A stretch of 64,000 nucleotides of DNA from Leifsonia sp. Root112D2 (GCF_001424905.1 NZ_LMCU01000001.1:1915480-1979479); one strand, 5' to 3'. Counted from the first letter of the stretch, positions 1 to 9,719 are shown. Numbers and translations: made by a program. Notes: generated from the letters alone by a model not told the origin.

Positions 1-347
1 ATCTGCTCGTGGTTGCGAGCCCGGTGTATCGCGCCTCGGTCACGGGGCTGTTCAAGCACCTCTTCGACTTCGTGGGCCAGTATGCGCTCATCGGCAAGCC
101 CGTGCTGCTGGCGGCCACGGGTGGCAGCGACCGGCACGCGCTCATCATCGAGCACCAGCTGCGGCCCCTTTTCGGTTTCTTCCAGGCGCTCACCTTGCCG
201 CTCGGGGTCTATGCGAGCGATGCCGACTTCACCGACTACCGCGTGAGCAATCCTGCCCTGCAGGAGCGCATCGAACTCGCCCTCACGCGTGGGCGCCTGT
301 TCATCCGTCGTTTTGAACCGGTGTCGCCGCATGCCGGCGGCTGGTGA
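1..347 (+). CDS. NAD(P)H-dependent FMN reductase, C-terminal part (cut by window edge)
   Basis: The reading frame is open from base 3 to a TGA at 345-347, so only the C-terminal 114 or so residues are present. The segment V-A-S-P-V-Y-R followed by G-L-F-K and a later G-K-P-V-L-L-A-A-T-G-G-S is the typical flavodoxin-fold pattern of the SsuE/MsuE NADPH-dependent FMN reductases. These enzymes supply reduced FMN to two-component monooxygenases. Two flavin monooxygenases of that kind lie at 49.7-52.3 kb, so a link is possible but the distance makes it speculative. The start and any upstream partner are outside the window. Confidence 0.85.
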   Translation, partial: LLVVASPVYRASVTGLFKHLFDFVGQYALIGKPVLLAATGGSDRHALIIEHQLRPLFGFFQALTLPLGVYASDADFTDYRVSNPALQERIELALTRGRLFIRRFEPVSPHAGGW

Positions 348-417
348 GCACAGCGGTCCACACCACAGGCGAACGGGGCCAGGGCGGTCCATGCCGAGCG
401 CGATCTAGGCTGGGTGC

Positions 418-2328
418 ATGGCCAACCGGCTCGCGGATGCGATAAGCCCCTATCTGCGCTCCCACGCCGAGAATCCCGTCGACTGGTACCCGTGGGGCGA
501 AGAGGCATTCGCCGAGGCCACACGGCGCGACGTGCCCGTACTGGTCTCGATCGGTTACTCGACGTGTCACTGGTGCCACGTGATGGCGCGCGAGACGTTC
601 TCCGATCCGGCGCTCGCGGCCCGGCTCAACGAAGGATTCGTGGCGATCAAGGTGGACCGGGAGGAGCATCCGGATGTCGACGCGAGTTATCTCGCCTCGG
701 CCGGCGCGTTCACGCCCAACCTCGGCTGGCCGCTGAACGTCTTCGTGACCCCGAACGGTCGTGCGTTCTTCGCCGGCACGTACTTTCCCCCGCGGCCGGC
801 GCCGGGGCAGGCCTCGTTCGCCCAGGTGCTCACCGCGGTCTCCGAGGCGTGGACCGACCACCGCGCCGAGGTGGAGGGCAGCGCGGCACAGGTGGCCGAG
901 GCGCTGGCCGCGGCATCCGGCTCGACGCAGCTCTCGGAGTTGCCGGATGCGACAGCGCTCGATCGTGTCGTGACGCAGCTTGCCGGTTTCGAGGACACGC
1001 TCTTCGGCGGGTTCGGCGCCGCGCCGAAGTTTCCCGTCGTGCCGGTGCTCGGCTTTCTGCTCGAGTACGGGGCCCGGCCCGGCATCGCGGGTGGTGGTGG
1101 CGAGGCGCTGGCGCTCGCGCGACGTGCGCTGGAGGCCATGGCAGCCTCCCCGTTGCGCGACCCGGTAGAAGGCGGCTTCTTCCGCTACGCCGTGAATCGC
1201 GATTGGAGTCAACCGCACTACGAGCGCATGCTCTACGACAACGCGCAACTGCTCGACGCATACACGCGAGCGTGGCAGCTCGCAGAGTATGCCGATGACG
1301 GAATATACCGGGCGGCGACGGGTATCGCGCGCTTTCTGACCGCTGTGATGCAACTGCCGTCCGGCGGTTTCGCCTCGGCACAGGACTCGGAGAGCACGGT
1401 CGATGGAGAGCGCGTCGAGGGCGGCTACTACGCGCTCGGCGCTGAGGATCGAGCCGAGCAGATCGCGCCGGCCCTCGACGAGAAGGTGCTCACCGGCTGG
1501 AACGGTCTCGCCATCGGCGCCCTCGCCCGCGCCGGTTTCGCGTTCGGCATGCCGCAGCTGGTCGATGCAGCGCGTCAGGCAGCGGATCATCTGCTCGCGA
1601 CGCATATTCGCGCGGACGGCACGCTGGTGCGGGCATCCATCGGTGATCGCGTGTCGGACGCGTCGGCCACGCTCGAAGACTACGGACTGTTCTCCGGCGG
1701 CCTGCTCGAGTTGGCTCGTGCCACCGGCGATGCGCGCTACGCGCAGGCGGCGCGCAGCCTCGTGGATGCGACACTGGCGGCTGCCGACGCCGCAGCGGTC
1801 ATGCCGTTCGCTGTTCCGGGAGGAGCGGATCGGGTGCTCGCCGCACAGGGGCTCGCCCTCGAGGCCGACCCCTCCGAAGGGGCATACCCATCGGGGCTCT
1901 CCGCCACCGCCGCGGCCGCGCGCGGTCTCTTCCTGCTCACCGCCGAGCGTCGATATGCGGATGCCGCGCGCGCGGTACTCGCGCATGTCGTGGCCCCGGC
2001 GCAGCAGCGTCCCGTCGCCTTCGGGGCCGCGCTCGCGCTGGCCGCCGCGTTCGCCGGTGACATCTCCCAGCTGGTCGTGGTGACTGCGGAAGCCGCGCCC
2101 GCGGGTACGGGCGAGCACGTCGCATCCGGTGGCCTCGTTGAGCGTGCCCGGCGCCGAAGCGATGCGCTCGTCGCCGTGGTGACCGACGAGCAGGCTCGGG
2201 CGTTCGCGCGCGCCGGCTTCGAGCTCTTTGCCGATCGAAGCAGCATTGACGGGCTGCCCACCGCTTACCTCTGCCGCGATTTCATCTGCCAGCTGCCCGT
2301 CACCGACGCTGCCGAGCTGCCCGACTGA
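418..2328 (+). CDS. Thioredoxin-domain protein of the YyaL/SPATA20 family (DUF255)
   Basis: The 636-residue product begins with the family signature N-P-V-D-W-Y-P-W (residues 19-26). A thioredoxin-like C-H-W-C pair follows at residues 50-53 within S-T-C-H-W-C-H-V-M. The rest resembles an alpha-helical barrel, as in six-hairpin glycosidases, with conserved pieces such as K-F-P near residue 202 and L-Y-D-N-A-Q near residue 271. The family is widespread and its biochemical role is not settled; a redox or sugar-related function has been proposed. The ATG at 418 fits the family N-terminus. The gene stands alone and faces the ASST-like gene, with a gap of about 40 bases between the stops. Confidence 0.92.
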   Translation: MANRLADAISPYLRSHAENPVDWYPWGEEAFAEATRRDVPVLVSIGYSTCHWCHVMARETFSDPALAARLNEGFVAIKVDREEHPDVDASYLASAGAFTPNLGWPLNVFVTPNGRAFFAGTYFPPRPAPGQASFAQVLTAVSEAWTDHRAEVEGSAAQVAEALAAASGSTQLSELPDATALDRVVTQLAGFEDTLFGGFGAAPKFPVVPVLGFLLEYGARPGIAGGGGEALALARRALEAMAASPLRDPVEGGFFRYAVNRDWSQPHYERMLYDNAQLLDAYTRAWQLAEYADDGIYRAATGIARFLTAVMQLPSGGFASAQDSESTVDGERVEGGYYALGAEDRAEQIAPALDEKVLTGWNGLAIGALARAGFAFGMPQLVDAARQAADHLLATHIRADGTLVRASIGDRVSDASATLEDYGLFSGGLLELARATGDARYAQAARSLVDATLAAADAAAVMPFAVPGGADRVLAAQGLALEADPSEGAYPSGLSATAAAARGLFLLTAERRYADAARAVLAHVVAPAQQRPVAFGAALALAAAFAGDISQLVVVTAEAAPAGTGEHVASGGLVERARRRSDALVAVVTDEQARAFARAGFELFADRSSIDGLPTAYLCRDFICQLPVTDAAELPD

Positions 2329-2370
2329 CATCGAGCTGCCGAACGCCGGCACCGTGATGGCGGAGTGCGA

Positions 2371-3990
2371 CTAGACGGTCAGCGGCTGCGACGTCGCAAG
2401 CACCGAACCCGTGGCATCCAGCGCCTGCACGGCGACCACCGTCGCCGTACCGACCAGCGCGGAGGTCTCGAAGCCCGAGCGATGCACGGTTTTGACCGCT
2501 GCGAGGGCGCCCGCCGTCGTGCCCGTGAGCACGCGCCAGCGGTGCACGGTGGTCGCACCGTTCCAGCTCGCGTGTACCTTCATGCGGCCGCCGCTCGCCG
2601 GCTTGACGCCTACATCGGGCACCGTTGCAGGCTGCGCCCTCCACACCGAACGGTTCGCGCGGTAGGAGATGGCCGTGAGGTCTGCCTCGAAAACGGCCGT
2701 GCCCTCCGCAGAGAATTCGGTCACCGATGCGTCGGTGCCCCAGCCCACGAGCACATTGCCGTTCTCCAGCAGTTGGGCGCTGCCCATGGCCGTTCCCAGG
2801 TGCCGATCGTATGTGTACTTGCGCACAAGCGTCGAGGTGCGCGCCTGTTCGTCGATCGTGAAGAACATGGCGCTGGAGACGCCATCCGTGCCCGAATAGA
2901 GGTGATTGTCGAACAGCGAGAGGGTGCCGTCGATGTGCCGGCGCACGTCGTGCTGCCAGGCGAAGACGGCATCGGATGCGACGGAGATGTCACTGCGTTT
3001 GCCGCCCCATCTCCACAGCACGGCCCCGGAGCCTCGATCAATCTTGTAGATCGCGTGCGTATGACGTGCCGAAATGTACAGCGCATCGCCGTCATCGTCG
3101 ACGGCGTTCAGGTGATAGGCGTCGAACGCGCGGCCCGGAGTCTTGCCGTCGTGTCCCTCGTCTTGCGTCAGGCCGAGATAGGTCTCGGCGATATCCACGT
3201 GTCCCAGGGCGTTCCAGTCGAGCAGCACGGCGCCCGAGCGCACGTCGATCTCCTGCACATGGCAGTTGTAGACGTAGCCGTCCTTCGGCCCGCCGATCGA
3301 GCTCAGATCGGCCTTCTCCGTGTTGTAGATGGTGATGAGGGCCGTGCCTCGGTCGGTGAGATTGAACTCGTGCAGATCGGCCTGCAGCCCGTTCCCCGCG
3401 TCCACCGTGGCGACCGTGCGATAACTCGTGTCGAGAACGGTAGCGCTGCCCGCCCCATGGCCGCCGGTGCTCTTTCCCGACCAGTAGGTGAGCACGGGCT
3501 TGCCCTCAAACCGTTGCACGCGCAAGTCGGTGAGGTTCTTTCTGGTCGGTTCGATCCAGATCGGTTCCCCGGAATCCTGCAGGATGAGGCCGTTGAACCC
3601 GTCGCCTTGCGGTTCGACGAAGAGGTAGCCCGCGGCGGTGTCGCCGTGCTTCCAGCTGGAGACCGGCGGGGCCGTCAGCTGGGTACTCACGAAACTGCGG
3701 GGCACGATCTTCGGCGCGGCATCGGATGCGGCGTTGGCGGCTTCACCCGTGCCATACGGAAAGGAGCGGCCGGCAAAGAAGGTGCCGACGAGGGCCGCGG
3801 CGCCCACGAGTCCGCCGCCGAAGAGCAGGCTGCGCCTACTCAAACCACGGTGCTGGTGGCTCTGCTCGGGATCGGGATTATTCGTATTGTCATCATCAGT
3901 AGCGAAGGTCTTCACGCCCTCAGGACTATCCGAATTGTCTGGGTCGGAGCTATGAGAGGGCACTCTGCACGCTATGGGCCACGGGCGCAC
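2371..3990 (-). CDS. Arylsulfotransferase (ASST)-family secreted protein with Tat-like signal
   Basis: The 539-residue frame carries a Tat-type signal: S-R-R-S-L-L-F followed by a glycine/alanine-rich hydrophobic stretch, roughly residues 52-75. The body matches the ASST-type beta-propeller fold, with G-Y-L-F-V-E-P, A-Y-H-L-N-A-V, R-H-T-H-A-I-Y-K-I and W-R-W-G-G-K blades. The segment W-Q-H-D-V-R-R-H could hold the sulfo-accepting histidine. True ASST enzymes move sulfate between phenols; many actinobacterial members are unproven. The start is uncertain: GTG codons at 3990, 3963 and 3915 all precede the signal and none has a good ribosome site. The last would leave a 32-residue N-region. It lies downstream of the IclR gene, separated from it by a terminator. 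Confidence 0.8.
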   Translation of the reverse strand: MRPWPIACRVPSHSSDPDNSDSPEGVKTFATDDDNTNNPDPEQSHQHRGLSRRSLLFGGGLVGAAALVGTFFAGRSFPYGTGEAANAASDAAPKIVPRSFVSTQLTAPPVSSWKHGDTAAGYLFVEPQGDGFNGLILQDSGEPIWIEPTRKNLTDLRVQRFEGKPVLTYWSGKSTGGHGAGSATVLDTSYRTVATVDAGNGLQADLHEFNLTDRGTALITIYNTEKADLSSIGGPKDGYVYNCHVQEIDVRSGAVLLDWNALGHVDIAETYLGLTQDEGHDGKTPGRAFDAYHLNAVDDDGDALYISARHTHAIYKIDRGSGAVLWRWGGKRSDISVASDAVFAWQHDVRRHIDGTLSLFDNHLYSGTDGVSSAMFFTIDEQARTSTLVRKYTYDRHLGTAMGSAQLLENGNVLVGWGTDASVTEFSAEGTAVFEADLTAISYRANRSVWRAQPATVPDVGVKPASGGRMKVHASWNGATTVHRWRVLTGTTAGALAAVKTVHRSGFETSALVGTATVVAVQALDATGSVLATSQPLTV

Positions 3991-4020
3991 AACCGCTTAA
4001 GATCACCGGGCCGAAAAGAG

Positions 4021-4059
4021 GAAGTGCCGCCGAGATACCCGAAACCTCGGCGGCACTTC
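4021..4059 (-). terminator. Intrinsic terminator after the IclR-type gene
   Basis: GAAGTGCCGCCGAG at 4021-4034 and CTCGGCGGCACTTC at 4046-4059 form a perfect 14-bp stem with an 11-base loop. Read on the minus strand the stem is followed by CTCTTTTC, which is the T-rich side expected for termination of the IclR gene (3' end at 4213). A second, weaker hairpin (ATGGGA...TCCCAT with GAGGC/GCCTT inside) occupies 4060-4086 and would be transcribed just before it. Confidence 0.8.
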
Positions 4060-4212
4060 ATGGGAGAGGCAAAGCCTTCATCCCATCGGGATTACCCCTT
4101 TGCACCAGAGTAATCGAAAGAGTGATAGCGCTTCCAATCTTTCTTTTCAGATAGTGAACGCGCTGGAGGACGTGCAGTGGGTCCGGCACATGCTCAGAGG
4201 GTGGGCACATGC

Positions 4213-5013
4213 TCAGAGGGTGTACGAAGCGGCCGCCGCCGTTGCAGTCGGACCTATCCCATAATGCTCTGTGCCGAGCTTCACCGAGAGCTGCAGCGCC
4301 GCCGACTGCAGCTTGCGAATCGAGTCTTCGACACTGCCGGTCGGCTGACCGTGCGGCAGCGAGATGGCGAGTGAAGCGAGCACGCCCGGTGCGACAACGG
4401 GAACCGCGATGCAGGTGTAACCGAGTGCGTATTCTTGATGCTCCATGGTCGATCCGTCTGCCCGCTCCAGTTGGCTGAGGAGCGCTCGTCGGTCGCTGAT
4501 CGTGTGTGGGGTCAACTCTTCGAGCGGGTGTCGTGAGAGGTAGTCCAGCCGTTCTTCGGCGGTGAGCTCGGCCAGAATCTGCTTGCCCAGCGCCGTGGCG
4601 TGGGCGCTGCGGTTGATGCCGACCCAGAGTTCCACGCGGGGCGAAGCCACGGCATCCACGATGTCGACCACCTGCACCTCGCCATCGTCATAGCGCGAGA
4701 GGTAGGCCGTCACGCCGAGTTCCTCAGTGACCGTGCGCAGGGTATTGCGCGTTTTGGCCAGAAAGATTCCCTCGTCGTCGCTGGGCCGCAGCCCCGGGAA
4801 GCGTTGTCCGAGAACGAGGCCGTCTGGCTCCGAGGAGAGATAACCCTCGTGGATGAGCGTGCGTGCGATGTTGTATGCGGTGCCCAGGGAGAGGCCAGAG
4901 GCTCGCGAGATGGCCTTGACCGGAACAGGTCGCGGCGCGTTCGCCACGATGTCCACGAGCGTTAGTGCTCGCTGAACAGACGCGATAAGTGTCTGCGTGC
5001 GTTCCTGAGACAT
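4213..5013 (-). CDS. IclR-family transcriptional regulator
   Basis: This 266-residue protein has an N-terminal winged helix (T-L-I-A-S-V-Q-R-A-L, then S-G-L-S-L-G-T-A-Y-N-I-A-R-T-L as recognition helix). A C-terminal effector domain follows with the family pieces A-H-A-T-A-L-G-K, L-T-P-H-T-I and G-Y-T-C-I-A-V-P-V. IclR proteins bind small organic acids or aromatic breakdown products and usually control a neighbouring catabolic operon. None is seen here, so the target is unknown. The ATG at 5013 was chosen because GAGGAGG lies seven bases upstream; the open frame continues to 5124 without a better start. A strong terminator follows the gene. Confidence 0.9.
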   Translation of the reverse strand: MSQERTQTLIASVQRALTLVDIVANAPRPVPVKAISRASGLSLGTAYNIARTLIHEGYLSSEPDGLVLGQRFPGLRPSDDEGIFLAKTRNTLRTVTEELGVTAYLSRYDDGEVQVVDIVDAVASPRVELWVGINRSAHATALGKQILAELTAEERLDYLSRHPLEELTPHTISDRRALLSQLERADGSTMEHQEYALGYTCIAVPVVAPGVLASLAISLPHGQPTGSVEDSIRKLQSAALQLSVKLGTEHYGIGPTATAAAASYTL

Positions 5014-5090
5014 CTGTGCCTCCTCTCTGGAGGATATCCCGTAACGGCCGGTTTCGGTCGCTGGATTCGTGATCGACGATGCCGCGCGAG

Positions 5091-5426
5091 TCAGGCCGCG
5101 TTGATGCGGCCGAGCATCCCCCACACGGCGGAGGTCAACTGCGGATGATCGAGTGCGATCTGGCGCAGCAGGCGATATTCGAAGGTATCGGCGCGCTCGC
5201 GGTCGGCCGCGGGGTGGTAGGCGCGTGCACGCTCCTCGCCCAGCCCGTGGGCATCGACCGTCTCGGCCCGCAGGGTGAGAATGACATGTTCATCCACAGT
5301 GGGTAGTTCCGGCATGAATTGCCAGGGGTCGTCGCCGAGCCGACAGCGGTATTCGATCACCGCATCCAGTTCGTCGCGTGCCTCCTGGCGCAGCAATTCG
5401 AGGCTGATGGGTAGACGTCGCGCCAC
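5091..5426 (-). CDS. Small conserved hypothetical protein (111 aa)
   Basis: The GTG start at 5426 is preceded by GGGGAGGGG, a strong ribosome site, which supports translation. The product is rich in acidic and basic residues and includes R-R-L-P-I-S-L-E-L-L-R-Q-E-A near the N-terminus and D-E-H-V-I-L-T-L-R-A-E-T in the middle. No signal peptide, membrane segment or known motif is visible. The open frame extends far upstream on this strand (to 6500), but that part runs antisense to the LuxR gene and is not coding. Function unknown. It is divergent from the small gene at 5643. Confidence 0.65.
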   Translation of the reverse strand: MARRLPISLELLRQEARDELDAVIEYRCRLGDDPWQFMPELPTVDEHVILTLRAETVDAHGLGEERARAYHPAADRERADTFEYRLLRQIALDHPQLTSAVWGMLGRINAA

Positions 5427-5642
5427 GCTTTTTCCCCTCCCCAGGTGCGGTTCGTTCCAACAGGGTACGTCGCAGCGGCGACCTCGCGCGAGTCGGTGTC
5501 CGCACCTTTCGTTCTGGCGCGGCTCGTCCCACCTCAGACGCCACCGGATGCGCCCGGCACAAGATAGGGCATCCTCCCGATGTGAGACGCCCACCTCAGA
5601 AACCAGCATGGATATCAGCGAAAGAGAGTGAAGGTGGTCGCG

Positions 5643-5903
5643 ATGAATTACGGGGATATCGTCGGGTTGGAGCAGGGCAGACGTTATGCCGAGGCGCGCC
5701 TGGCGCGTGACATCGAACGTCGGCGGGTGGCGCGCGAGCGTGCCCAGGAGCGTCGGAACCGGGAGGTGGAGAGGGGCACGACGGCCGACAGCGCGGCCGG
5801 CGTGGCTGTCGGCCGGACGGTGGTCGATCGGGTGGTCGATGCGGGGTCGGAGACGGCAGATGGTGCCCGCGTGGAAGAGGCTCGCATTCTGATCCATTCG
5901 TGA
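5643..5903 (+). CDS. Small hypothetical protein rich in arginine and alanine (86 aa)
   Basis: The ATG at 5643 follows AAGGTGG at a good distance; an in-frame GTG at 5628 is an alternative start. The N-terminal half is a highly charged predicted helix with repeated E-R-R, A-R-E-R and E-R-R-N-R-E patterns and coiled-coil character. The C-terminal half is valine/alanine rich. I recognise no family. It sits between a divergent small gene and the LAL-type regulator and ends about 60 bases before the latter. Confidence 0.5.
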   Translation: MNYGDIVGLEQGRRYAEARLARDIERRRVARERAQERRNREVERGTTADSAAGVAVGRTVVDRVVDAGSETADGARVEEARILIHS

Positions 5904-5964
5904 CGTGGCTTCTCCAGCGGCAGAGCCCCGGACCGGCGTCGGGGGTGCGTGGCACGATGGTGCC

Positions 5965-8900
5965 ATGAAGTCACTGGTGGCCAGTCCGGCAATGATCGGG
6001 CGGGAGAGCGACCTGGAGTCGCTGAACCAGGAACTCGCGGCCAGTCTGGGTGGGTTGTCGCGGGGCGTGGTGATAGGCGGTGAGGCGGGCATCGGCAAGA
6101 CTCGGTTGTTCGAGGAGTTTGCCGCATCCGCCGCACGAAAGGCCTTCGTGCTGGTCGGTCGATGCGTCGATCTCGGGGCAGACAGCCAACCGTACGCGCC
6201 GATTGCGGCGGTGTTGCGTTCCCTCGCTGCTGCGCTGGAGCGCGAGGGTCGTGAACACGTCGCCGACGAGGCACCCGCGGCGTCGGGTGAGAGATCTGAG
6301 ACGGGCATGTCCGCGGGTATGACCATGCTGCTCGATGCCGCCGGTCCCGGCCGTGCCGGTCTCGCGGCGTTGTTGCCGGAGCTGACCGGTACGGAGTCGG
6401 AATCACAGCGCATTGGTGCCGAACGCCTATACGAACTGGTCGCCGTGCTGCTTGAGACGGTGTCGCACCAGCATCCGCTTCTCGTCATGATTGAGGACAT
6501 TCACTGGGCGGATGCCGCGACGCTTGACCTGCTGCGTTTTCTGCTGAGAATGCTCTCGAATTCTCGCATTCTCATCGTGCTGAGCTATCGCAGTGACGAA
6601 GTGCCGCGGGGGCATCCGCTGCGCGCTACCCTGCCCGAGCTCGATCGCAGTCGCTCGGTGGTGCGCTGGGAGCTGGGGCGGTTGAGTCGTGAACAGGTCG
6701 CCGCGCAGGCTGAGGCTATTCTGGGCCATCCGGCCGACATACAGACCGTTGACTGCGTGTACGAACGCAGCGAGGGCGTGCCCTTCTTCGTGGAGGAACT
6801 GCTCGGCCTCGATGGTGCGGATGACGGCGATGTTCTGCCGCAGACGTTGAGGGAGTTGCTGCTCGCGCGATATGAGCGGTTGAGCGAATCGACCCAGCAG
6901 GTGCTGCGGATGCTTGCGGCCGGGGGAGTCTGCGTCGACTACCTGCTGCTCGAAGCAGTGCACGACGGGTCGGCCGACGCGCTCGATGCCGCGGCGCGTG
7001 AGGCCATGCTCGCCAATGTACTCACGGCCGACGAGAGACAGTATTCGTTTCGACACGCGCTCGTGCGTGAGGCGGTGCTGACCGACCTGTTGCCGGGCGA
7101 GCGCACGCGCTTTCACACCCGGTATGCCCGGGCATACGAATCGGGGGTCGGCGGCGAACGCGTCGCCAGCAAGGTGTCTTACCACTGGATGGCCGCGCAC
7201 GAGATGGCCATGGCGTTTCCCGCGACGGTCGAAGCCATGACGGAAGCACGCGCCGCCTACGCGTACGATACCGCAGCGCGCATGGGCGAGCGTGCGCTTG
7301 AGCTGTGGGATCGAGTGCAGAATGCCGAGCAGATCGCGGGTCTGAGCAGGGTCGACATGCTCGGTCAGACGGCGTACATGCTGCGCAACGCGGGCGACAG
7401 CGAGCGGGCGATAGCCCTGGTCACCATCGCCCTGGAGCAATGCGATCCCGCCGACCGGGCGCGCCGGGCGCGGCTGTTGCGCGACAAGGCGTCCTACCTG
7501 GCCAATCTGGGCCGCATCGGGTCGACCCAGATGCTGCGCGACGCTATCGAATTGCTGCACGGAGAGCCGCCGAGCGAGTTGCGGGCCGTGATCACGGGCG
7601 AATTGGCGGCCCGGCTGATGCTCGAGGCTCGCTATGACGAGGCGATCGAGGCCGCGTCGGTCGCGTTCGAGGAGGCGAACGCGGTCGGTTCAGTCAAGCG
7701 GATGTCCGTATCCAGCAACCTGCGCGGGGTCGCGCGGGTGAACCACGGCGACATCGTGGCGGGGCAGGCCGATCTGGAGCGGGCGCGCGAGCTCGCGGAA
7801 GGACCGGATGGCGACGATGGGGCGCTGCTGCGCTACCGCGTGAATGCCTCGGATGTCGCGGCGATGCTCGGCAGATACGACGAGGCGGTGCGCATCGCCG
7901 AGGAGGGCATCCGACGAGCAGGGGAACTGGGGGTGAGTCGCACCTCAGGCGTGATGCTCGCGGCGAACACCATCGAACCGTTGCTGGCCGCAGGGGAATG
8001 GAAACGTGCGGGCGAGTTGCTCGATGCCGCGCTTGCGCTTGCGCCGCCGCCGGGGTTTCGCATCCAACTGCAGCGATTGAAGCTGTGGATCACGGTGTGG
8101 GGTGGTGATGCCGTTGCCGCGGATGAACTGCTACGCGAGTGGCGGCCCGCGATGCGCGTGCACGCAGAGATCGACATGCAATCCGGGCTCGCGATAGCGT
8201 ACGTCGCGGCGGAGATCGCGATGGCACTCGGTGACGCCCAGCGTGCGTGGGCGGAGTCGAGTGTCGTCATCGCGCAGGATCACCGCATCATGCCCTCACA
8301 GGATCAGCGACTGATCGTCGTGGCCGCCCGCGCACTCGCCGTTCTGCGCGCGGGCGCAGCGGACGCGAGAGACGACGAGGGCCGAGCCAAGAATGAGGCG
8401 GCAGAGGAGTGGGGCACCGACGCCTCGAATGCCGCCGAGTGCCGCCTTCGCGCCGCACTCGACTCGATTGCCCGGTGGCCGACGGCGGCGATCTGGATCG
8501 CTCTTCTCGACGCAGAACTGGGTGGCGACGCTCGTGACGGTACGGATGTCGCGGCCTGGCAGCACGCGGTCGAGCTCGCCGGAGAGGCGATGGTTCCGGT
8601 TCACATCGAGCCCTATGCCCGTTACCGGCTCGCCCGGGTGCAGGCGCGTGCCGGAGATCGTCGCACCGCGGCACGGAATGCCACCGTCGCCCGCGAGGCG
8701 GCCTCGCGCATCGGTGCGCAACTCGTGGTCGATTGGGTCGACACGCTCGTGGAGCGTGCCGGCCTGGAGAGGCCGGCTGCGGGCGGTGATCCGGCCGGCG
8801 GTTCTCGGCTGACCGACCGGGAGTCTCAGGTGCTCGAGCTGCTCGGCCAGGGCCTCAGCAACCGCCAAATCGGCGAACGCCTGTTCATCAGTGCCAAGAC

Positions 8901-8991
8901 GGCCAGCGTGCACGTCTCGGCGATTCTCAAGAAGGTCGGAGCCTCGACCCGAACGGAAGCGGTATACCGGGCGCGCGGATCGGGAGACTAG
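5965..8991 (+). CDS. LAL-type LuxR transcriptional regulator with AAA/STAND ATPase
   Basis: The product is 1008 residues from the ATG at 5965, which begins just before the I-G-R-E-S-D-L motif that opens such proteins; a GTG at 5905 is possible. Order of domains: Walker A G-G-E-A-G-I-G-K-T-R near residue 30, Walker B V-M-I-E-D-I-H-W-A-D near residue 175, a long helical TPR-like middle, and a LuxR-type HTH at the C-terminus (L-T-D-R-E-S-Q-V-L-E-L-L through V-H-V-S-A-I-L-K-K-V). LAL proteins act as ATP-dependent switches that activate nearby or distant operons. The ligand and target are unknown. A second LAL gene lies at 53.6-56.5 kb. Confidence 0.93.
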   Translation: MKSLVASPAMIGRESDLESLNQELAASLGGLSRGVVIGGEAGIGKTRLFEEFAASAARKAFVLVGRCVDLGADSQPYAPIAAVLRSLAAALEREGREHVADEAPAASGERSETGMSAGMTMLLDAAGPGRAGLAALLPELTGTESESQRIGAERLYELVAVLLETVSHQHPLLVMIEDIHWADAATLDLLRFLLRMLSNSRILIVLSYRSDEVPRGHPLRATLPELDRSRSVVRWELGRLSREQVAAQAEAILGHPADIQTVDCVYERSEGVPFFVEELLGLDGADDGDVLPQTLRELLLARYERLSESTQQVLRMLAAGGVCVDYLLLEAVHDGSADALDAAAREAMLANVLTADERQYSFRHALVREAVLTDLLPGERTRFHTRYARAYESGVGGERVASKVSYHWMAAHEMAMAFPATVEAMTEARAAYAYDTAARMGERALELWDRVQNAEQIAGLSRVDMLGQTAYMLRNAGDSERAIALVTIALEQCDPADRARRARLLRDKASYLANLGRIGSTQMLRDAIELLHGEPPSELRAVITGELAARLMLEARYDEAIEAASVAFEEANAVGSVKRMSVSSNLRGVARVNHGDIVAGQADLERARELAEGPDGDDGALLRYRVNASDVAAMLGRYDEAVRIAEEGIRRAGELGVSRTSGVMLAANTIEPLLAAGEWKRAGELLDAALALAPPPGFRIQLQRLKLWITVWGGDAVAADELLREWRPAMRVHAEIDMQSGLAIAYVAAEIAMALGDAQRAWAESSVVIAQDHRIMPSQDQRLIVVAARALAVLRAGAADARDDEGRAKNEAAEEWGTDASNAAECRLRAALDSIARWPTAAIWIALLDAELGGDARDGTDVAAWQHAVELAGEAMVPVHIEPYARYRLARVQARAGDRRTAARNATVAREAASRIGAQLVVDWVDTLVERAGLERPAAGGDPAGGSRLTDRESQVLELLGQGLSNRQIGERLFISAKTASVHVSAILKKVGASTRTEAVYRARGSGD

Positions 8992-9149
8992 GTTGAGTTC
9001 TCCCAGTGTGAGCTCTCCCAGGCTGAGGAGTGTCTCGCGGATCTTTGCTGAGCGGATGCGCCGCGGCGGTCAGGCGCTCGGCGTACGGTAGAGCATTGGT
9101 GCGTCGCGGTCAGGTGGCGCCACAGAATTGACGCGAAAGAGGAGCATCG

Positions 9150-9683
9150 ATGGGCGAGCAGAATGAGGAGAAGGCCGCTCTTGAGGCGTTGCTGAGTCAG
9201 GAGCGTGAGCTTCAGTTCGACTCGTTCAATCATGACGATGCATGGGCGGTGGGCGCGCATCTGGTGCAACTGGCCAGCGAGCGCTCGCTCGCCGTGGCGA
9301 TAGCCATCGTGCTGGGTGAGCAACGTGCTTTTCATGCTGGCCTGGCGGGAGCGTCCGCGGACAACGATGACTGGCTGGAGCGCAAGTTCCGCGTGGTGAG
9401 GCGTTATGGGCACTCGTCGCTCACGGTGGGCACGCAATTTCGTGCCAGGGGCGGCGATTTCGACACCGACTCGCGGCTCAGTGTCGCTGAATACGCCGCG
9501 CACGGAGGAGCGTTCCCCATCGTCGTTCGCGGCGCCCTCGTCGGAGTGGTCGGTGTCTCCGGTCTGGCTCAGCGCGACGATCACGCCCTCGTGGTTGAAG
9601 CGCTCTCGGCCCACCGTGACCGGGCCCTGGCGGCCAACGGTGCCCGTCGCCGCAAGCGTGCGGCTGCCGCCAGCGGTGAATGA
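9150..9683 (+). CDS. UPF0303 / haem-binding HbpS-like domain protein
   Basis: This 177-residue protein matches UPF0303, a family in the HbpS-like (DUF336/PF03928) fold. Diagnostic pieces are L-Q-F-D-S-F-N-H-D-D-A-W near residue 22, R-K-F-R-V-V-R-R-Y-G-H-S-S with L-E before it, and G-A-F-P-I-V-V-R-G-A-L-V-G-V-V-G-V-S-G-L near residues 120-140. Some relatives bind haem or sense redox stress; UPF0303 itself has no firm role. An AAGAGG ribosome site precedes the ATG. The last 15 residues are an arginine/alanine-rich tail. It stands alone after the LuxR gene. Confidence 0.85.
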   Translation: MGEQNEEKAALEALLSQERELQFDSFNHDDAWAVGAHLVQLASERSLAVAIAIVLGEQRAFHAGLAGASADNDDWLERKFRVVRRYGHSSLTVGTQFRARGGDFDTDSRLSVAEYAAHGGAFPIVVRGALVGVVGVSGLAQRDDHALVVEALSAHRDRALAANGARRRKRAAAASGE

Positions 9684-9719
9684 GGTGTCGCCGGCGCGGC
9701 GAATCGGGTTGAGCCTGAG

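Noticed and set aside
301..2352. Long minus-strand open frame opposite the YyaL-type gene
   Set aside because: It is antisense to a gene with clear family motifs, has arginine/glycine-biased content and no start signal; high-GC sequence produces such frames.
2365..4113. Long plus-strand frame opposite the ASST-like gene
   Set aside because: The minus strand shows a Tat signal and ASST motifs, and this frame shows none.
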